A DNA stretch of 64,000 bases from Bog-473 sp963788125. GTDB taxonomy: Bacteria; Actinomycetota; Acidimicrobiia; Acidimicrobiales; RAAP-2. The position numbers were made by a program, and so were the translations under genes. The notes beneath the pieces were generated by a model. It ran no database searches. It was not told where the DNA came from and was given only the letters and a program-made list of their open reading frames with translations. Of this stretch, positions 16,787 to 25,949 are shown in pieces. Position 1 is the first letter of the stretch; every line of letters starts with the position of its first letter. The stretch is taken from positions 1,054,001 to 1,118,000 of the forward strand of contig CAWBFN010000001.1 in the NCBI GenBank assembly GCA_963788125.1, written 5' to 3'.

Positions 16787-17875
16787 TCAGCGTACAAGCA
16801 CCAGGTCGTCGCGGTGCACGACCAGGTGGGACATGTCCTCGGGAAGCTGGTCGCTGCGGCGACCGACCCACTCGGAGGATCGCTCGGCCCGCAGCCGAAC
16901 CAGGCCCTTGGCGAAGACCTTGCCGTCCGGGCCGACGATCTCCACCGCGTCCTCGAGCCCGAAGTCGCCCTCGACGGCCACCACGCCCGCCGGCAGCAAC
17001 GATCGGCCCCCCTCGGACAGCGCCTGTTGGGCTCCCCCGTCGACGATGAGGCGGCCCGAGGCTCCCCGGGCGAAGGCGATCCACAGCTTGCGCGCCGGGA
17101 GGCGGTAGGGCCGCGCCCGGAACACGGTCCCCACCCCGGGCTCTCCGGCGATCGCCGAGGCCACCACACCGGGCCGGGTGGCGTCGGCGATGATCGTCTC
17201 CACCCCCGACCAGGTCGCAATTCTCGCCGCCGCCACCTTCGAGGCCATGCCGCCGCTGCCGACGGCGCTGCCGGCGCCCCCCGCCATCTTCTCCAGCTGC
17301 TGATCGATCTCCAGCACCTCCTCGATCAGGGAGGCCTCGGCGAACTGGCGGGGGTCGGCGGTCAGCAGGCCCGGAGCGTCGGTGAGGAGCAGCAGGAGTC
17401 GGGCCCGGACCAGGTGGGCCACCAGCGCGGCGAGCCGGTCGTTGTCACCGAAGCGGATCTCCTCGTCGGCCACCGCATCGTTCTCGTTGACCACGGGCAC
17501 CACCCCGAGCTCGATGAGATGGTGCAGGGTGCCCCGGGCGTGGAGGTACTGGGTGCGGTGCACGAAGTCCAACGGGGCCAGGAGCACCTGGCCGGCCAGG
17601 ATTCCGTGCGGATCGAGTCCCTCCTGCCACGTGCGCATGAGCCGGTGCTGGCCGACGGCGGAAATGGCCTGGAGCACGGCCGGGTCGGCCGGGCGCCGCT
17701 CGCCGCGTCCCAGTGCGCTCCATCCCGCGGCGATCGCTCCGGAGGTCACGACCACCACCGTGTACCCGGCGACCCGCATCTGGGCGATCTCGGCGCACAG
17801 GCGGTCCACGGTCGACGGGGTGACCGAGGACGAACCCACCTTGACCACCACGGAGAGGGACGGGTCGGCGCTCAC
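16787..17875 (-). CDS. proB: Glutamate 5-kinase
   Basis: First enzyme of proline synthesis. Amino-acid-kinase domain (residues ~1-255) with VVKVGSSSVT, VTSGAIAAG, VNENDAV and FGDNDRLAA, and a C-terminal PUA domain (~275-360). GTG at 17875 overlaps the obg TGA (GTGA), giving 362 aa. Coupled into obg-proB-proA, a standard arrangement in Actinobacteria. Confidence 0.96.
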   Translation of the reverse strand: MSADPSLSVVVKVGSSSVTPSTVDRLCAEIAQMRVAGYTVVVVTSGAIAAGWSALGRGERRPADPAVLQAISAVGQHRLMRTWQEGLDPHGILAGQVLLAPLDFVHRTQYLHARGTLHHLIELGVVPVVNENDAVADEEIRFGDNDRLAALVAHLVRARLLLLLTDAPGLLTADPRQFAEASLIEEVLEIDQQLEKMAGGAGSAVGSGGMASKVAAARIATWSGVETIIADATRPGVVASAIAGEPGVGTVFRARPYRLPARKLWIAFARGASGRLIVDGGAQQALSEGGRSLLPAGVVAVEGDFGLEDAVEIVGPDGKVFAKGLVRLRAERSSEWVGRRSDQLPEDMSHLVVHRDDLVLVR

Positions 17876-19173
17876 GGCTCCCCCCAGGTGAAGGTCATGG
17901 TGCCCACCGTGACCTCGTCGCCGTCGCGCACGCCGGCGCGGGTCAGTGCCCGGTCCACCCCGTGGCGGCGCAGGCGACGGACCGCCTCCTCCAGCGCGCC
18001 GGGGTCGTTGAGGTCCGAGAAGGCGACGGCGCGCTCGGCCGCCCGGCCCTCGACCCGCCACATTCCGGGGCTGACCCGGCGGACGGCCACACCCTCGGGC
18101 TGGGGCCGGTGGACGACGACCTCCCTGGTGCCCTCGGCCGGCGTCGCGGCACGGGCCTGCTGCACCAGGGCGGCCAGCCTGTCCATCAGCGGGCGCACCC
18201 CGCGGCCGGTCGCCGCCGAGATGCAGAGGTCCGGCTCGGCCCCGGTGCCCTCTGGCCCGGTGCCGGTGCCCCCGGGCTCGGCCCCGGTGGCCCCGGTGCC
18301 GGACAGGTCGTGCTTGCTCCCGACGACGATGCGGGGGCGTTTGAGCAGCTCGGGCTGGTAGCCGCCGAGCTCGCCCAGCAGGATGCGCAGCTGGTCCGCC
18401 GGCTGGTGCACGGCCAGCGGATCGAGATCGATCAAGACGACGAGGACGCGGGCCCGCTCGATGTGGCGCAGAAAGCGATCGCCCAGGCCCTTTCCTCCCG
18501 CCGCGCCCTCGACCAGTCCGGGGATGTCGGCCATCACGAACTCGGTACCGTCGCGCTCTCCCCCCACGCGCACCACCCCGAGATGCGGTTCGAGCGTGGT
18601 GAACGGGTAGTCGGCGATCTTGGGACGGGCGGCGGAGACGGCGGAGATCAGCGTCGACTTCCCGGCGTTGGGGAAGCCGACCAGGGCGACGTCCGCCATC
18701 AGCTTGAGCTCCATGTCCAGCCAGCGTTCCTCGCCCTTCTCCCCCTGCTCGGCGAACGCTGGTGCCCGGCGCCGATTCGACAGGAACCGTGCGTTGCCCC
18801 GCCCGCCCTGGCCTCCCTCGGCGATCAGGTAGCGGTCGCCGTCCACCGACAGATCACACTGGACGACGCCCCCGCTGTCGCGCACCACGGTCCCGACCGG
18901 GACGGGCACCACGATGTCCTTGCCGCGGGCACCGTGCCTCTTCTGCCCCGAACCGTGCCCCCCGTCGGTGGCCCGGCGAAAGGGGTGGTCGCGGAAGGCC
19001 AGCAACGACGACTGGTTGACCGAAGCCACCAGCCAGACGTCGCCCCCGTGGCCCCCGTCCCCACCGTCGGGACCCCCACGATCGACATGGGCCTCCCTTC
19101 GCCACGACACGGCCCCCGCACCCCCGTCACCGGCGCGCGCGTGCAGTTGGGCCTCATCGACGAATCCCGGCAT
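17872..19173 (-). CDS. obgE: GTPase Obg
   Basis: Ribosome-associated GTPase for 50S maturation and stress signalling. Gly-rich Obg fold at residues 1-158 (GGPDGGDGGHGGDV), GTPase domain with P-loop GFPNAGKST, DIPGLVEGA and a KHDL guanine-specificity motif, and a C-terminal OCT domain (~residues 345-425). Normal length at 433 aa. Heads the obg-proB-proA-MoxR-VWA run. In related genomes obg follows rpmA directly; here four unrelated genes lie between. Confidence 0.96.
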   Translation of the reverse strand: MPGFVDEAQLHARAGDGGAGAVSWRREAHVDRGGPDGGDGGHGGDVWLVASVNQSSLLAFRDHPFRRATDGGHGSGQKRHGARGKDIVVPVPVGTVVRDSGGVVQCDLSVDGDRYLIAEGGQGGRGNARFLSNRRRAPAFAEQGEKGEERWLDMELKLMADVALVGFPNAGKSTLISAVSAARPKIADYPFTTLEPHLGVVRVGGERDGTEFVMADIPGLVEGAAGGKGLGDRFLRHIERARVLVVLIDLDPLAVHQPADQLRILLGELGGYQPELLKRPRIVVGSKHDLSGTGATGAEPGGTGTGPEGTGAEPDLCISAATGRGVRPLMDRLAALVQQARAATPAEGTREVVVHRPQPEGVAVRRVSPGMWRVEGRAAERAVAFSDLNDPGALEEAVRRLRRHGVDRALTRAGVRDGDEVTVGTMTFTWGEP

Positions 19174-19184
19174 ATCTGTCCAGC

Positions 19185-20504
19185 TTAAGGGGCAAAAAGG
19201 CGACGGGCCCGCTGCCCCACCTCTGACCGGGCCCGCTCCCCGTCAATGTGCACGCAGCGGCCGTCGGCCACCGCCACCGCCCCGCCGACCCAGACGTCGG
19301 TCACCAGGTACCCGGCACCGGCCCAGACCAGATGGCCGAGGAGCTCGGCCTCGTTGATCGCCGGCACGAACCGCGCGTCGTCGGTGCGCAGGCGGATGAT
19401 GTCCGCCGGGCGGCCGGCCTCGAGGGCACCCACCGCGAGGCCCAGGGCCTCGCCCCCTCCCCGGGTGGCCAGCCGGAGCGCGGCGGCGGAGCTCACGATC
19501 GCCGGATCCCTGGCGGTGGCCCGGGCCAGCATGGCGGCCAGGCGCATCTCGTCCCACAGGTGGAGGTCGTCGTTCGACGCCGGCCCGTCGGTGCCGAGGC
19601 CCACCCGGATCCCGCGTGCGAGCAGCTCGGGCAGCCGGGCCACCCCGGCACCGAGTTTCCCGTTGCTGCCCGGGCAGTGGGCCACGGCCACGTCGTAGTC
19701 GGCCAGCAGGGCGATGTCGGCGTCGTCCAGCCACACGCAGTGGGCCGCCAGCACCGGACCGTCGAACAGGCCCGCATCGGCCAGCAGCGCCGGTGCCCGC
19801 ATGCCGTAGCGCTCCTCCACCAGCTGCCCCTCGGACTCGGTCTCGGCCAGGTGGATCTGGACGAGGGCGCCCCGCCGTTGCGCCTCGTGCGCCACCGCCG
19901 CCAGTCCCTCGGGAGGCAGGCTGTAGGCGGCGTGCGGACCGAAACCGACGTGCAGGCGATCCTCGAGCCCGTCCATCTGGTCGAAGACCCGGCACGCCTC
20001 GGCCAGGTGTGCCGGCCACGTGCCCTCGGGATCGATATCGGGCACGTCGAACACCCCGGGCGTGAGCACGCAGCGGATGCCCGACGCCAAGGCGGCCTCG
20101 GCCACCGCGCCGGGGTGAAGGTACTGCTCACAGGTGGTGGTGATGCCGTTGCACAGCAGCTCGTGGGCGCCCAGCGTCATCCCCCAGAAGACGTCCTCGT
20201 CGCCGTGGAGCGCCTCCCGGGGCCACACCGCCTCACTGAGCCAGCGGTCGAGGGGGAGCCCGTCCCCCGCGCTGCGCACCAAGGTCATCGGCGAGTGGCC
20301 GTGACAGTTGACCAAGCCGGGCATGAGCAGCCCGCCGAGCTCCTGCACGTCGGTGCGGGCCGCGGACGGGGCCCGGCGGGGATCCCCCACCCAGGTGATC
20401 AGCCCCCCTTCGATCTCCACCGCTCCCGGGGACCAGACGGCGTCGGCGGCATCGACGGTGAAGACGGTGTCGGCCACCAACCGGGTGGTCGCCTCACCGG
20501 TCAT
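19185..20504 (-). CDS. Amidohydrolase, S-adenosylhomocysteine/methylthioadenosine deaminase-like
   Basis: 439-aa metal-dependent hydrolase of the ATZ/TRZ-MtaD group. Metal ligands appear in NCHGHSP (HxH), QIHLAETE, AAHCVWLDD and the Asp of GLGTDGPASND. It would deaminate an adenine nucleoside or related compound; exact substrate cannot be read. It lies head-to-tail with a copper amine oxidase (11-base overlap) and near a purine nucleoside phosphorylase, consistent with purine or methylthioadenosine salvage. ATG at 20504 chosen because it gives the family's N-terminal beta strand. Confidence 0.82.
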   Translation of the reverse strand: MTGEATTRLVADTVFTVDAADAVWSPGAVEIEGGLITWVGDPRRAPSAARTDVQELGGLLMPGLVNCHGHSPMTLVRSAGDGLPLDRWLSEAVWPREALHGDEDVFWGMTLGAHELLCNGITTTCEQYLHPGAVAEAALASGIRCVLTPGVFDVPDIDPEGTWPAHLAEACRVFDQMDGLEDRLHVGFGPHAAYSLPPEGLAAVAHEAQRRGALVQIHLAETESEGQLVEERYGMRAPALLADAGLFDGPVLAAHCVWLDDADIALLADYDVAVAHCPGSNGKLGAGVARLPELLARGIRVGLGTDGPASNDDLHLWDEMRLAAMLARATARDPAIVSSAAALRLATRGGGEALGLAVGALEAGRPADIIRLRTDDARFVPAINEAELLGHLVWAGAGYLVTDVWVGGAVAVADGRCVHIDGERARSEVGQRARRLFAP

Positions 20505-22452
20505 GGCACGACCCTTCTGACGGGCGACCGTCGGTGGCGGGTCCCCCGGGGACGGTCCGCGGGGGCACGTCGAGTGCGGGATTGCGGTCGAAGAAGCCGA
20601 ACGGGACCAGGGAGAACCCGGTGTACTCGACGGGCATGACGGGCCAGTCCTCGGGCCGCGGGATGTGGGTGAGACCGAACGAATGCCACAACACCAGGTC
20701 GGTGTCGACGAGGGGGCGGTCCCGGGCCGTCCAGGCCGGCAGGCCGGCCCCCCCGGCGTGCTGGTTCGGGTAGTCGCCGGCGGCGTGGCGCTCGTCTTCG
20801 GCAAAGGGCGTCACCCACAGGTTGTAGGCGGCGAATGCCGCCCGCCGTCCGACGCTCGAGGAGGGGTCGGCCAGGAGGGTGGGCACCGGGCCCGGCACCA
20901 GCTTGTAGGCGGTGGGCTGGCCCAGGGCGTTCGACATGGCCCGGTTGACGATCCTCCAGGAGCGGCTGCGGGAGGGATCGACCGTGCGCCGGGCCGCCAG
21001 CTCGCTCTCCAACAGGGTGGCCGTCGGCGCAAAGGCGTTGCCCCAGGGGTTGGCCGCGCCGGCGGGGGCGGGTGCGGTGTCCACCTCGAACACGCAGTTG
21101 TCGGCGCCGTCGATCTCGACGTTCAGGCGGACATTGAAGAGGTGCTGATGGAAGGGCGCCGCCAGACCGGGCGCCACCATGCTGGCGTGCGCCGGGGCAC
21201 CCCCCGCGCCGACGGCCATCGTCGAGAGGATGCCGGACAGCTTGACCTCGAGCTGCAGGGTGCCGTCGAGGTAGAAGTACCAGTAGAAGCCGTACTCGTA
21301 GTTGCCCACCGTGGCGATGGAGCTGACCACCAGGCGGCGCGACCGGCGCACCTCGGTCCGCCCCGACGCCAGGTCGACATGCTTCCAGAGGATCCCGTAG
21401 TCCTCTTCATGCAGGCAGATGGCGTTCGGCCGGGTGCGCGGCCTGCCGCGCTCGTCGGCGTAGACGTCGTCGAAGTAGGTGATCTCGCCGATGCAGTCGC
21501 AGTCCACCATGAGCGAGTTGGCCATCCGCCCCAGACCCCACTCGCCGGCATCGAACGCGCTCTTCCAGGCGTGCATCGGTCCCGGGTCGCCGTAGGGCAC
21601 CACCATCTCGCTCACCGCAGCGCGAAAGAGCACCGGCCGCACCCGGCCGCCGTCCTCATAGCCCACCGTGTAGAGGACCAACCCCTCGATCGGATCCATG
21701 CCGATCCGCAACGACCACTTCTGCCAGCGCACCAGATTGCCCTCGACGTGAAAGCTGGGGCCCTCGGGTTGGCTGATGTCGAGCGGACGCAGATCGCGGC
21801 GAAGCGGGCCGTTGTCCTCGGGGTAGTAGCTCCCTGACCGCTCCGGGATCGGCACCACGCCCAGATCGACGACTTCGAGCACGGCGCCGCGCCCCATGTC
21901 GACGTAGGCCATGAGGCCTTCGAGCGGGCGGGCGTACCCGTTGTCGGCGGGCGACGCACGCAGGTAGGCCAGGGCGCGGGCGATGCGCCTGTTGTTCTCG
22001 TGACCCAGCCCGAAATGGCCCGCCGGCCACGGGTCGACCTGGACCAACGATGTGTCGACGATCCCCCGTCGCGCCAGGGCGGCGTTCCACTCGGGATCGG
22101 CCTGGAGAGCGCCCAGCACGGCCATGGCCTCTTCGATCTGCAGCGCCGGGCGGACGTCGGCCACCTCGACCCACTCCACCACGGTGGCACGGCTCAGCGA
22201 CAGCGTGGCCTCGACCACGTCGGCCTCCGGCCCCTGCACGAGCACCACGCGCACGCGTCGGTCGATGGCCACCGCCTCGCCCCGGTCGTGGGCGTGCACC
22301 AGCGCCTTGGGCGGGTCCCAGAGCCCCACATAGGCGAAGCGGACGTCGCCGGGCGGGACCGCCACCCGCCCACTGTCGAGCACGATCTGGCGGGCCGCCC
22401 GTATCTCTTCGCCGTCGAGGGGGCTCAGCGGGTGGCGGGTGGCGGTGGTCAT
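20494..22452 (-). CDS. Copper amine oxidase (TPQ-dependent)
   Basis: 652-aa oxidase that converts primary amines to aldehydes with ammonia and H2O2. The topaquinone precursor Tyr is in VGNYEYG, the catalytic base Asp in SAFDAGEWGLG, and copper His ligands in FHQHLFNVRL and in LWHSFGLTHIPRPEDWP. Length fits the family. No signal peptide is evident, so probably cytosolic as in Arthrobacter enzymes. ATG at 22452; the gene is divergent from the nucleoside phosphorylase with only 51 bases between, which hold a perfect hairpin. Confidence 0.93.
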   Translation of the reverse strand: MTTATRHPLSPLDGEEIRAARQIVLDSGRVAVPPGDVRFAYVGLWDPPKALVHAHDRGEAVAIDRRVRVVLVQGPEADVVEATLSLSRATVVEWVEVADVRPALQIEEAMAVLGALQADPEWNAALARRGIVDTSLVQVDPWPAGHFGLGHENNRRIARALAYLRASPADNGYARPLEGLMAYVDMGRGAVLEVVDLGVVPIPERSGSYYPEDNGPLRRDLRPLDISQPEGPSFHVEGNLVRWQKWSLRIGMDPIEGLVLYTVGYEDGGRVRPVLFRAAVSEMVVPYGDPGPMHAWKSAFDAGEWGLGRMANSLMVDCDCIGEITYFDDVYADERGRPRTRPNAICLHEEDYGILWKHVDLASGRTEVRRSRRLVVSSIATVGNYEYGFYWYFYLDGTLQLEVKLSGILSTMAVGAGGAPAHASMVAPGLAAPFHQHLFNVRLNVEIDGADNCVFEVDTAPAPAGAANPWGNAFAPTATLLESELAARRTVDPSRSRSWRIVNRAMSNALGQPTAYKLVPGPVPTLLADPSSSVGRRAAFAAYNLWVTPFAEDERHAAGDYPNQHAGGAGLPAWTARDRPLVDTDLVLWHSFGLTHIPRPEDWPVMPVEYTGFSLVPFGFFDRNPALDVPPRTVPGGPATDGRPSEGSCHDR

Positions 22453-22467
22453 TCCCGCACGATGATA

Positions 22468-22485
22468 CGCAGGCCCGTGCCTGCG
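22468..22485. promoter_or_regulatory. Perfect 7-bp inverted repeat in the 51-bp divergent promoter
   Basis: Arms 22468-22474 and 22479-22485 (CGCAGGC/GCCTGCG) with a 4-base spacer sit midway between the amine oxidase and nucleoside phosphorylase starts. The position suits an operator controlling both genes, though a chance GC-rich hairpin is possible. Confidence 0.45.
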
Positions 22486-22503
22486 ACCTCCTAGCCTTCC
22501 CCT

Positions 22504-23289
22504 ATGACTGAAACTTCGGACAACGCGTCCCGTACGGCCCGGGAACTGGCGAGGCGCATCGGCGTCGAACACCACGACGTCCTGGTGATCCTGGGCACCG
22601 GGCTGTCCACCGTGGCCGAGCGACTGGGTGCCTCGGGACCCTCCATACCGTTGGCCACCCTCCCCTTCTTCCCCCGCTACACGGCCACCGGCCACCACGC
22701 CCAGGGGTGGTCCGTCCGCCTCGGCGACAAGACGGTGCTGGTCTTCGCCGGCCGCTGCCATGCCTACGAAGGCATCGGGCTGGAGGAGGTGGTCCATCCC
22801 CTCCGGACGGGGATCGCCGCCGGGTGCTCGACCGTGGTGCTCACGGCCGCCGTGGGCGGGATCAGGGAGGGCCTGGCCGCCGGTTCGATCGTGGCCATCT
22901 CCGACCACCTGAACCTGACCGGACGCTCACCGCTCAGTGGACCGGAGTTCGTCGACATGGTGGACGCCTACTCCCCCGAGCTACGCGCCATGGCGCTGTC
23001 CGCCCCCCGCGTCGGGGAACTGGCCACCGGCACCTACGCCCACGTTCCCGGCCCGCAGTTCGAGACACCCGCCGAGGTGCGGATGCTGCGCGCCCTGGGG
23101 GCGGACGTGGTGGGGATGTCGATGGCGTTCGAGACGATCGCCGCCCGGCAGGCCGGAGCGGCCGTCCTCGGTCTGGCCGTCGTCACCAACGATGCCGCCG
23201 GCGCCACCACCGACATCGCCGCCACCGGCGCCGCGGCGGCACCGGCGGTGGCCGAGATCATCCGCCACGTCGTAGTCTCGCTGCCATGA
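22504..23289 (+). CDS. punA: Purine nucleoside phosphorylase (trimeric type)
   Basis: 261-aa enzyme that cleaves purine nucleosides with phosphate. Signatures: VILGTGLSTVAE phosphate loop near residue 30, GRCHAYEG, TAAVGGIREGL, PGPQFETPAEVRMLRALGADVVGMSM with the Glu of the active site, and VVTNDAAG. A methylthioadenosine-type specificity is possible; the VVTNDA segment has the Asn-Asp expected of 6-oxopurine enzymes. Its stop overlaps the next ATG (ATGA). Divergent from the amine oxidase. Confidence 0.9.
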   Translation: MTETSDNASRTARELARRIGVEHHDVLVILGTGLSTVAERLGASGPSIPLATLPFFPRYTATGHHAQGWSVRLGDKTVLVFAGRCHAYEGIGLEEVVHPLRTGIAAGCSTVVLTAAVGGIREGLAAGSIVAISDHLNLTGRSPLSGPEFVDMVDAYSPELRAMALSAPRVGELATGTYAHVPGPQFETPAEVRMLRALGADVVGMSMAFETIAARQAGAAVLGLAVVTNDAAGATTDIAATGAAAAPAVAEIIRHVVVSLP

Positions 23290-23672
23290 CGGTGACCCCG
23301 ACCGGGCTCCACCACGTTTCCATCAACGTCCCCGACGTGCCCGCCGGGATTGCGTTCTACTCCGACCTCCTCGGGTTGGGGCAGGACCACCGGCGTCCCG
23401 CCTTCGGCTTCGGTGGTGCCTGGCTCGACGCCGGGGACCAGCAGGTTCACCTCATCGAAGGCGCGACGCCCCCCAACATGGGCCAGCATTTCGCCCTGCT
23501 CTACGAGGACCTCGACGCTGTGATCCGGGCCCTGCGGGCCCGGGGGCTCGAGGTGGGCGACCCGGTGCCGAGCGGCCCCGATCACCGCCAGGCCTTCGTC
23601 ACGGACCCGTGGGGGAACGTGATCGAGCTGCACCAGTATCCCGCCCCAGGTTCCGCCCAACGTCGCGCATAA
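23286..23672 (+). CDS. Glyoxalase/VOC-fold protein
   Basis: 128-aa vicinal-oxygen-chelate protein: LHHVSINVPDV (first metal His), AFYSDLLGL, HLIEG, and DPWGNVIELHQ with the final metal Glu. Coupled to the nucleoside phosphorylase by an ATGA overlap. Substrate unknown; methylglyoxal detoxification or a dioxygenase are both within the fold. Co-expression with phosphorylase suggests handling a by-product of nucleoside breakdown, which is inference. Confidence 0.85.
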   Translation: MTVTPTGLHHVSINVPDVPAGIAFYSDLLGLGQDHRRPAFGFGGAWLDAGDQQVHLIEGATPPNMGQHFALLYEDLDAVIRALRARGLEVGDPVPSGPDHRQAFVTDPWGNVIELHQYPAPGSAQRRA

Positions 23673-23695
23673 CCGCCGCGGGCGCCCCGCCCCCA

Positions 23696-23711
23696 CCCCC
23701 GCGATCGGGGG
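23696..23711. terminator. GC hairpin between convergent glyoxalase and rpmA genes
   Basis: A C5/G5 stem (23696-23700 with 23707-23711) and flanking GCGCC/GGCGC complementarity lie in the 41-base convergent gap. There is no T-tract, so a simple intrinsic terminator is not proven. Confidence 0.35.
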
Positions 23712-23713
23712 CG

Positions 23714-23965
23714 CTATCCGGTCAGGACGTCGACGTGCTTGCGTCCCCGGCGGACGCCGAACTTCACCACACCGTCGGCCGTGGCGAACAGCGTGTCGTC
23801 GCCACCGCGGCCCACGTTCTGGCCGGGGTAGAACTTCGTCCCGCGCTGGCGCACGATGATGGAGCCGGCCACCACCGTGGTGCCGTCGAACTCCTTTACC
23901 CCGAGCCGTTGGGCCCGTGAGTCGCGGCCGTTGCGGGTCGAACCGCCGCCTTTGGTCTTTGACAT
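23714..23965 (-). CDS. rpmA: 50S ribosomal protein L27
   Basis: 83-aa L27, with the conserved N-terminus (MSKTKGGGSTRNGRDS), RLGVKEFDG, GSIIVRQRGTKFYPGQNVG and DDTLFATADG. No cleavable N-terminal leader is present. It follows rplU by 25 bases. Confidence 0.97.
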   Translation of the reverse strand: MSKTKGGGSTRNGRDSRAQRLGVKEFDGTTVVAGSIIVRQRGTKFYPGQNVGRGGDDTLFATADGVVKFGVRRGRKHVDVLTG

Positions 23966-23990
23966 GGTGCGCTCCCTCGGTCCGGCGCCG

Positions 23991-24305
23991 TCAGCCGGCC
24001 GCCGTGATGGCGGTGATCTCCAGCGTGGCGTAGTGCTGGCGGTGGCCCCAGCGGCGACGCTGGTTCGACTTGTTCTTGTAGGTCATGGCGTTGATCTTGG
24101 GGCCCTTCTCCTCGCCGACGACCTTGGCGGTGACCGCCGCACCCGCCAGCTGTTCCGGGGTGGCCAGAACGGTGGCGCCGTCGACGACGAGCACCGGCTG
24201 CAACGACACCTCGGTCCCCACTGGTTGGCCCAGCAACTCGACCCGGAGCCGCTGGCCCTCGGCCACTCGCTCCTGCTTGCCACCGGACTTGATCACCGCG
24301 TACAT
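23991..24305 (-). CDS. rplU: 50S ribosomal protein L21
   Basis: 104-aa L21 beginning MYAVIKSGGKQERV, with KVVGEEKGPKI and the RRRWGHRQHYATLEI C-terminal signature. Thirteen bases downstream of the RNase E/G gene and just upstream of rpmA, the usual order. Confidence 0.97.
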   Translation of the reverse strand: MYAVIKSGGKQERVAEGQRLRVELLGQPVGTEVSLQPVLVVDGATVLATPEQLAGAAVTAKVVGEEKGPKINAMTYKNKSNQRRRWGHRQHYATLEITAITAAG

Positions 24306-24317
24306 AAGGCGGCAACC

Positions 24318-25925
24318 CTAGCGCAGAACCGAATCGTCCAAGGTCACGCCCCGGCCTCCGCAGACGGCGCATTCGGTGGAGAGCGTCTCGAGAAGCCCCT
24401 CTGAGATCCGCTTGCGGGTCATTTCCACCAGCCCGAGCTCGGAGATGTCGAAGACCTGGGTACGCGTCTTGTCCCTGGCCAGGGCGTTGCGCAGGGCAGC
24501 CGCCACCTTGTCGCGGTTCTCCCGGATCTCCATGTCGATGAAGTCGATGACGATGATGCCGCCGATGTCCCGCAGCCGGAGCTGGCGGGCCACCTCCTCG
24601 GCCGCCTCCAGATTGTTGCGGTAGACGGTCTCCTCGAGGTTGGTCTTGCCGACGTTCTTGCCCGTGTTGACGTCAATCACCGTGAGCGCCTCGGTCCGTT
24701 CGATGATGAGCGATCCGCCCGAGGGTAGCCAGACCTTGCGGTCGAGGGCCTTGTGGAGCTGCTCGTGCACGTGGTACCGCTCGAAGATCGGCAGGCCCTC
24801 CTCCACCGGGTCGTAGTACTCGACGCGGTCCGAGAGCTCGGGGCTCACGGCCCGCACATAGTCACGGACCTGCTCGAAGAGCGCCCGGTCGTCAATGACG
24901 ACACCCCGGTACTCCGCGTTGAGCTCTTCGCGCAGGATGCGCACCGACAGCTCGGGCTCCCGATAGAGCAGCCCCGGGCCGTCCGACCTCTTCGAGGCCA
25001 CCTCTATGGCGTTCCACTGTTCGAGCAGTGTCTCGACGTCCCGTTGCAACTCGTCGGCGGACACGCCCTCGGCTGCGGTCCGCACGATCATGCCGTGCCC
25101 GGCGGGCTTGACCTCGTCGATGATCCTCCGGAGCCGCCGCCGTTCGTTGTCGCCCAGGCGCTTGGAGATTCCGAACGCGCTGCTGTTGGGCACGAGCACG
25201 GCAAACCGTCCCGGAAGGGATACCTCTTGGGTCAGGCGCGCCCCTTTGGCGCCGATCGGGTTCTTGGTCACCTGGCACAGGATGGTCTGGCCCGCCTTGA
25301 GCACGTCCTCGATCCGGGGCTGGGCCGACGAGGCCCCACCCTCTATGTCGTCTCGGTCGTAGCGGACGTCTCCCCGGTAGAGGACGGCGTTCTTGGGGAT
25401 GCCGATGTCGACGAAGGCGGCCTCCATGCCCGGGAGGACGTTCTGCACCCGGCCCCGGTAGACGTTGCCGTCAATCTGATTGGTATCATCGGCCGCCCGC
25501 GAGACGTAGTGCTCGACGAGCGATCGCCCCTCCAACATGGCGATCTGGGTCATCGCCGGCTGCACGTGCACGCAGACCAGGTACCGCCCGACCTGCTTGC
25601 CCTTGCGATCTCGTCCCGAACGCCGGCGGCCGCGCGAGCGCCGCCCGCCCGACGGTCCGGCGTCGTCCCCCGCCCCATCGGACTCGTCATGGACGTCGGG
25701 GACCGCCGGCGTCACGGAACGTGACCCGGTCGGTGCGGCGGGCACGAGGGGCACCACCGGAGCGAGCGGCGTGGCCGGCGTGGGTCGTGCCGGCCTGGTG
25801 TCCCCGATCTGCGGCCGGGGCGGCATTCGTGGCTGGGGTGCTGCGGGAACCGGGGGCGGGCTATCGGCCCCCGGCGTCTCGGTCATCGGAACCTCTTGGG
25901 CCTGGCCGATCTCCGACTCGGACAT
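24318..25925 (-). CDS. rne: Ribonuclease E/G family endoribonuclease
   Basis: Single-strand endonuclease for mRNA decay and rRNA processing. Residues ~1-110 are Pro/Ala-rich then Arg-rich (GRRSRGRRRSGRDRKGK), followed by an S1 domain (NVYRGRVQNVLPGMEAAFVDIG), the catalytic DNase-I-like region with Asp residues in VIDVNTG and IVIDFIDM, and a CxxC zinc link (TECAVCGG). At 535 aa the protein stops right after the zinc link, so it lacks the long C-terminal scaffold; disorder lies on the N-terminal side only. Upstream of rplU-rpmA as in many Actinobacteria. Confidence 0.93.
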   Translation of the reverse strand: MSESEIGQAQEVPMTETPGADSPPPVPAAPQPRMPPRPQIGDTRPARPTPATPLAPVVPLVPAAPTGSRSVTPAVPDVHDESDGAGDDAGPSGGRRSRGRRRSGRDRKGKQVGRYLVCVHVQPAMTQIAMLEGRSLVEHYVSRAADDTNQIDGNVYRGRVQNVLPGMEAAFVDIGIPKNAVLYRGDVRYDRDDIEGGASSAQPRIEDVLKAGQTILCQVTKNPIGAKGARLTQEVSLPGRFAVLVPNSSAFGISKRLGDNERRRLRRIIDEVKPAGHGMIVRTAAEGVSADELQRDVETLLEQWNAIEVASKRSDGPGLLYREPELSVRILREELNAEYRGVVIDDRALFEQVRDYVRAVSPELSDRVEYYDPVEEGLPIFERYHVHEQLHKALDRKVWLPSGGSLIIERTEALTVIDVNTGKNVGKTNLEETVYRNNLEAAEEVARQLRLRDIGGIIVIDFIDMEIRENRDKVAAALRNALARDKTRTQVFDISELGLVEMTRKRISEGLLETLSTECAVCGGRGVTLDDSVLR

Positions 25926-25949
25926 GAGGGAGAGCCCTCCTTGCGTCGT

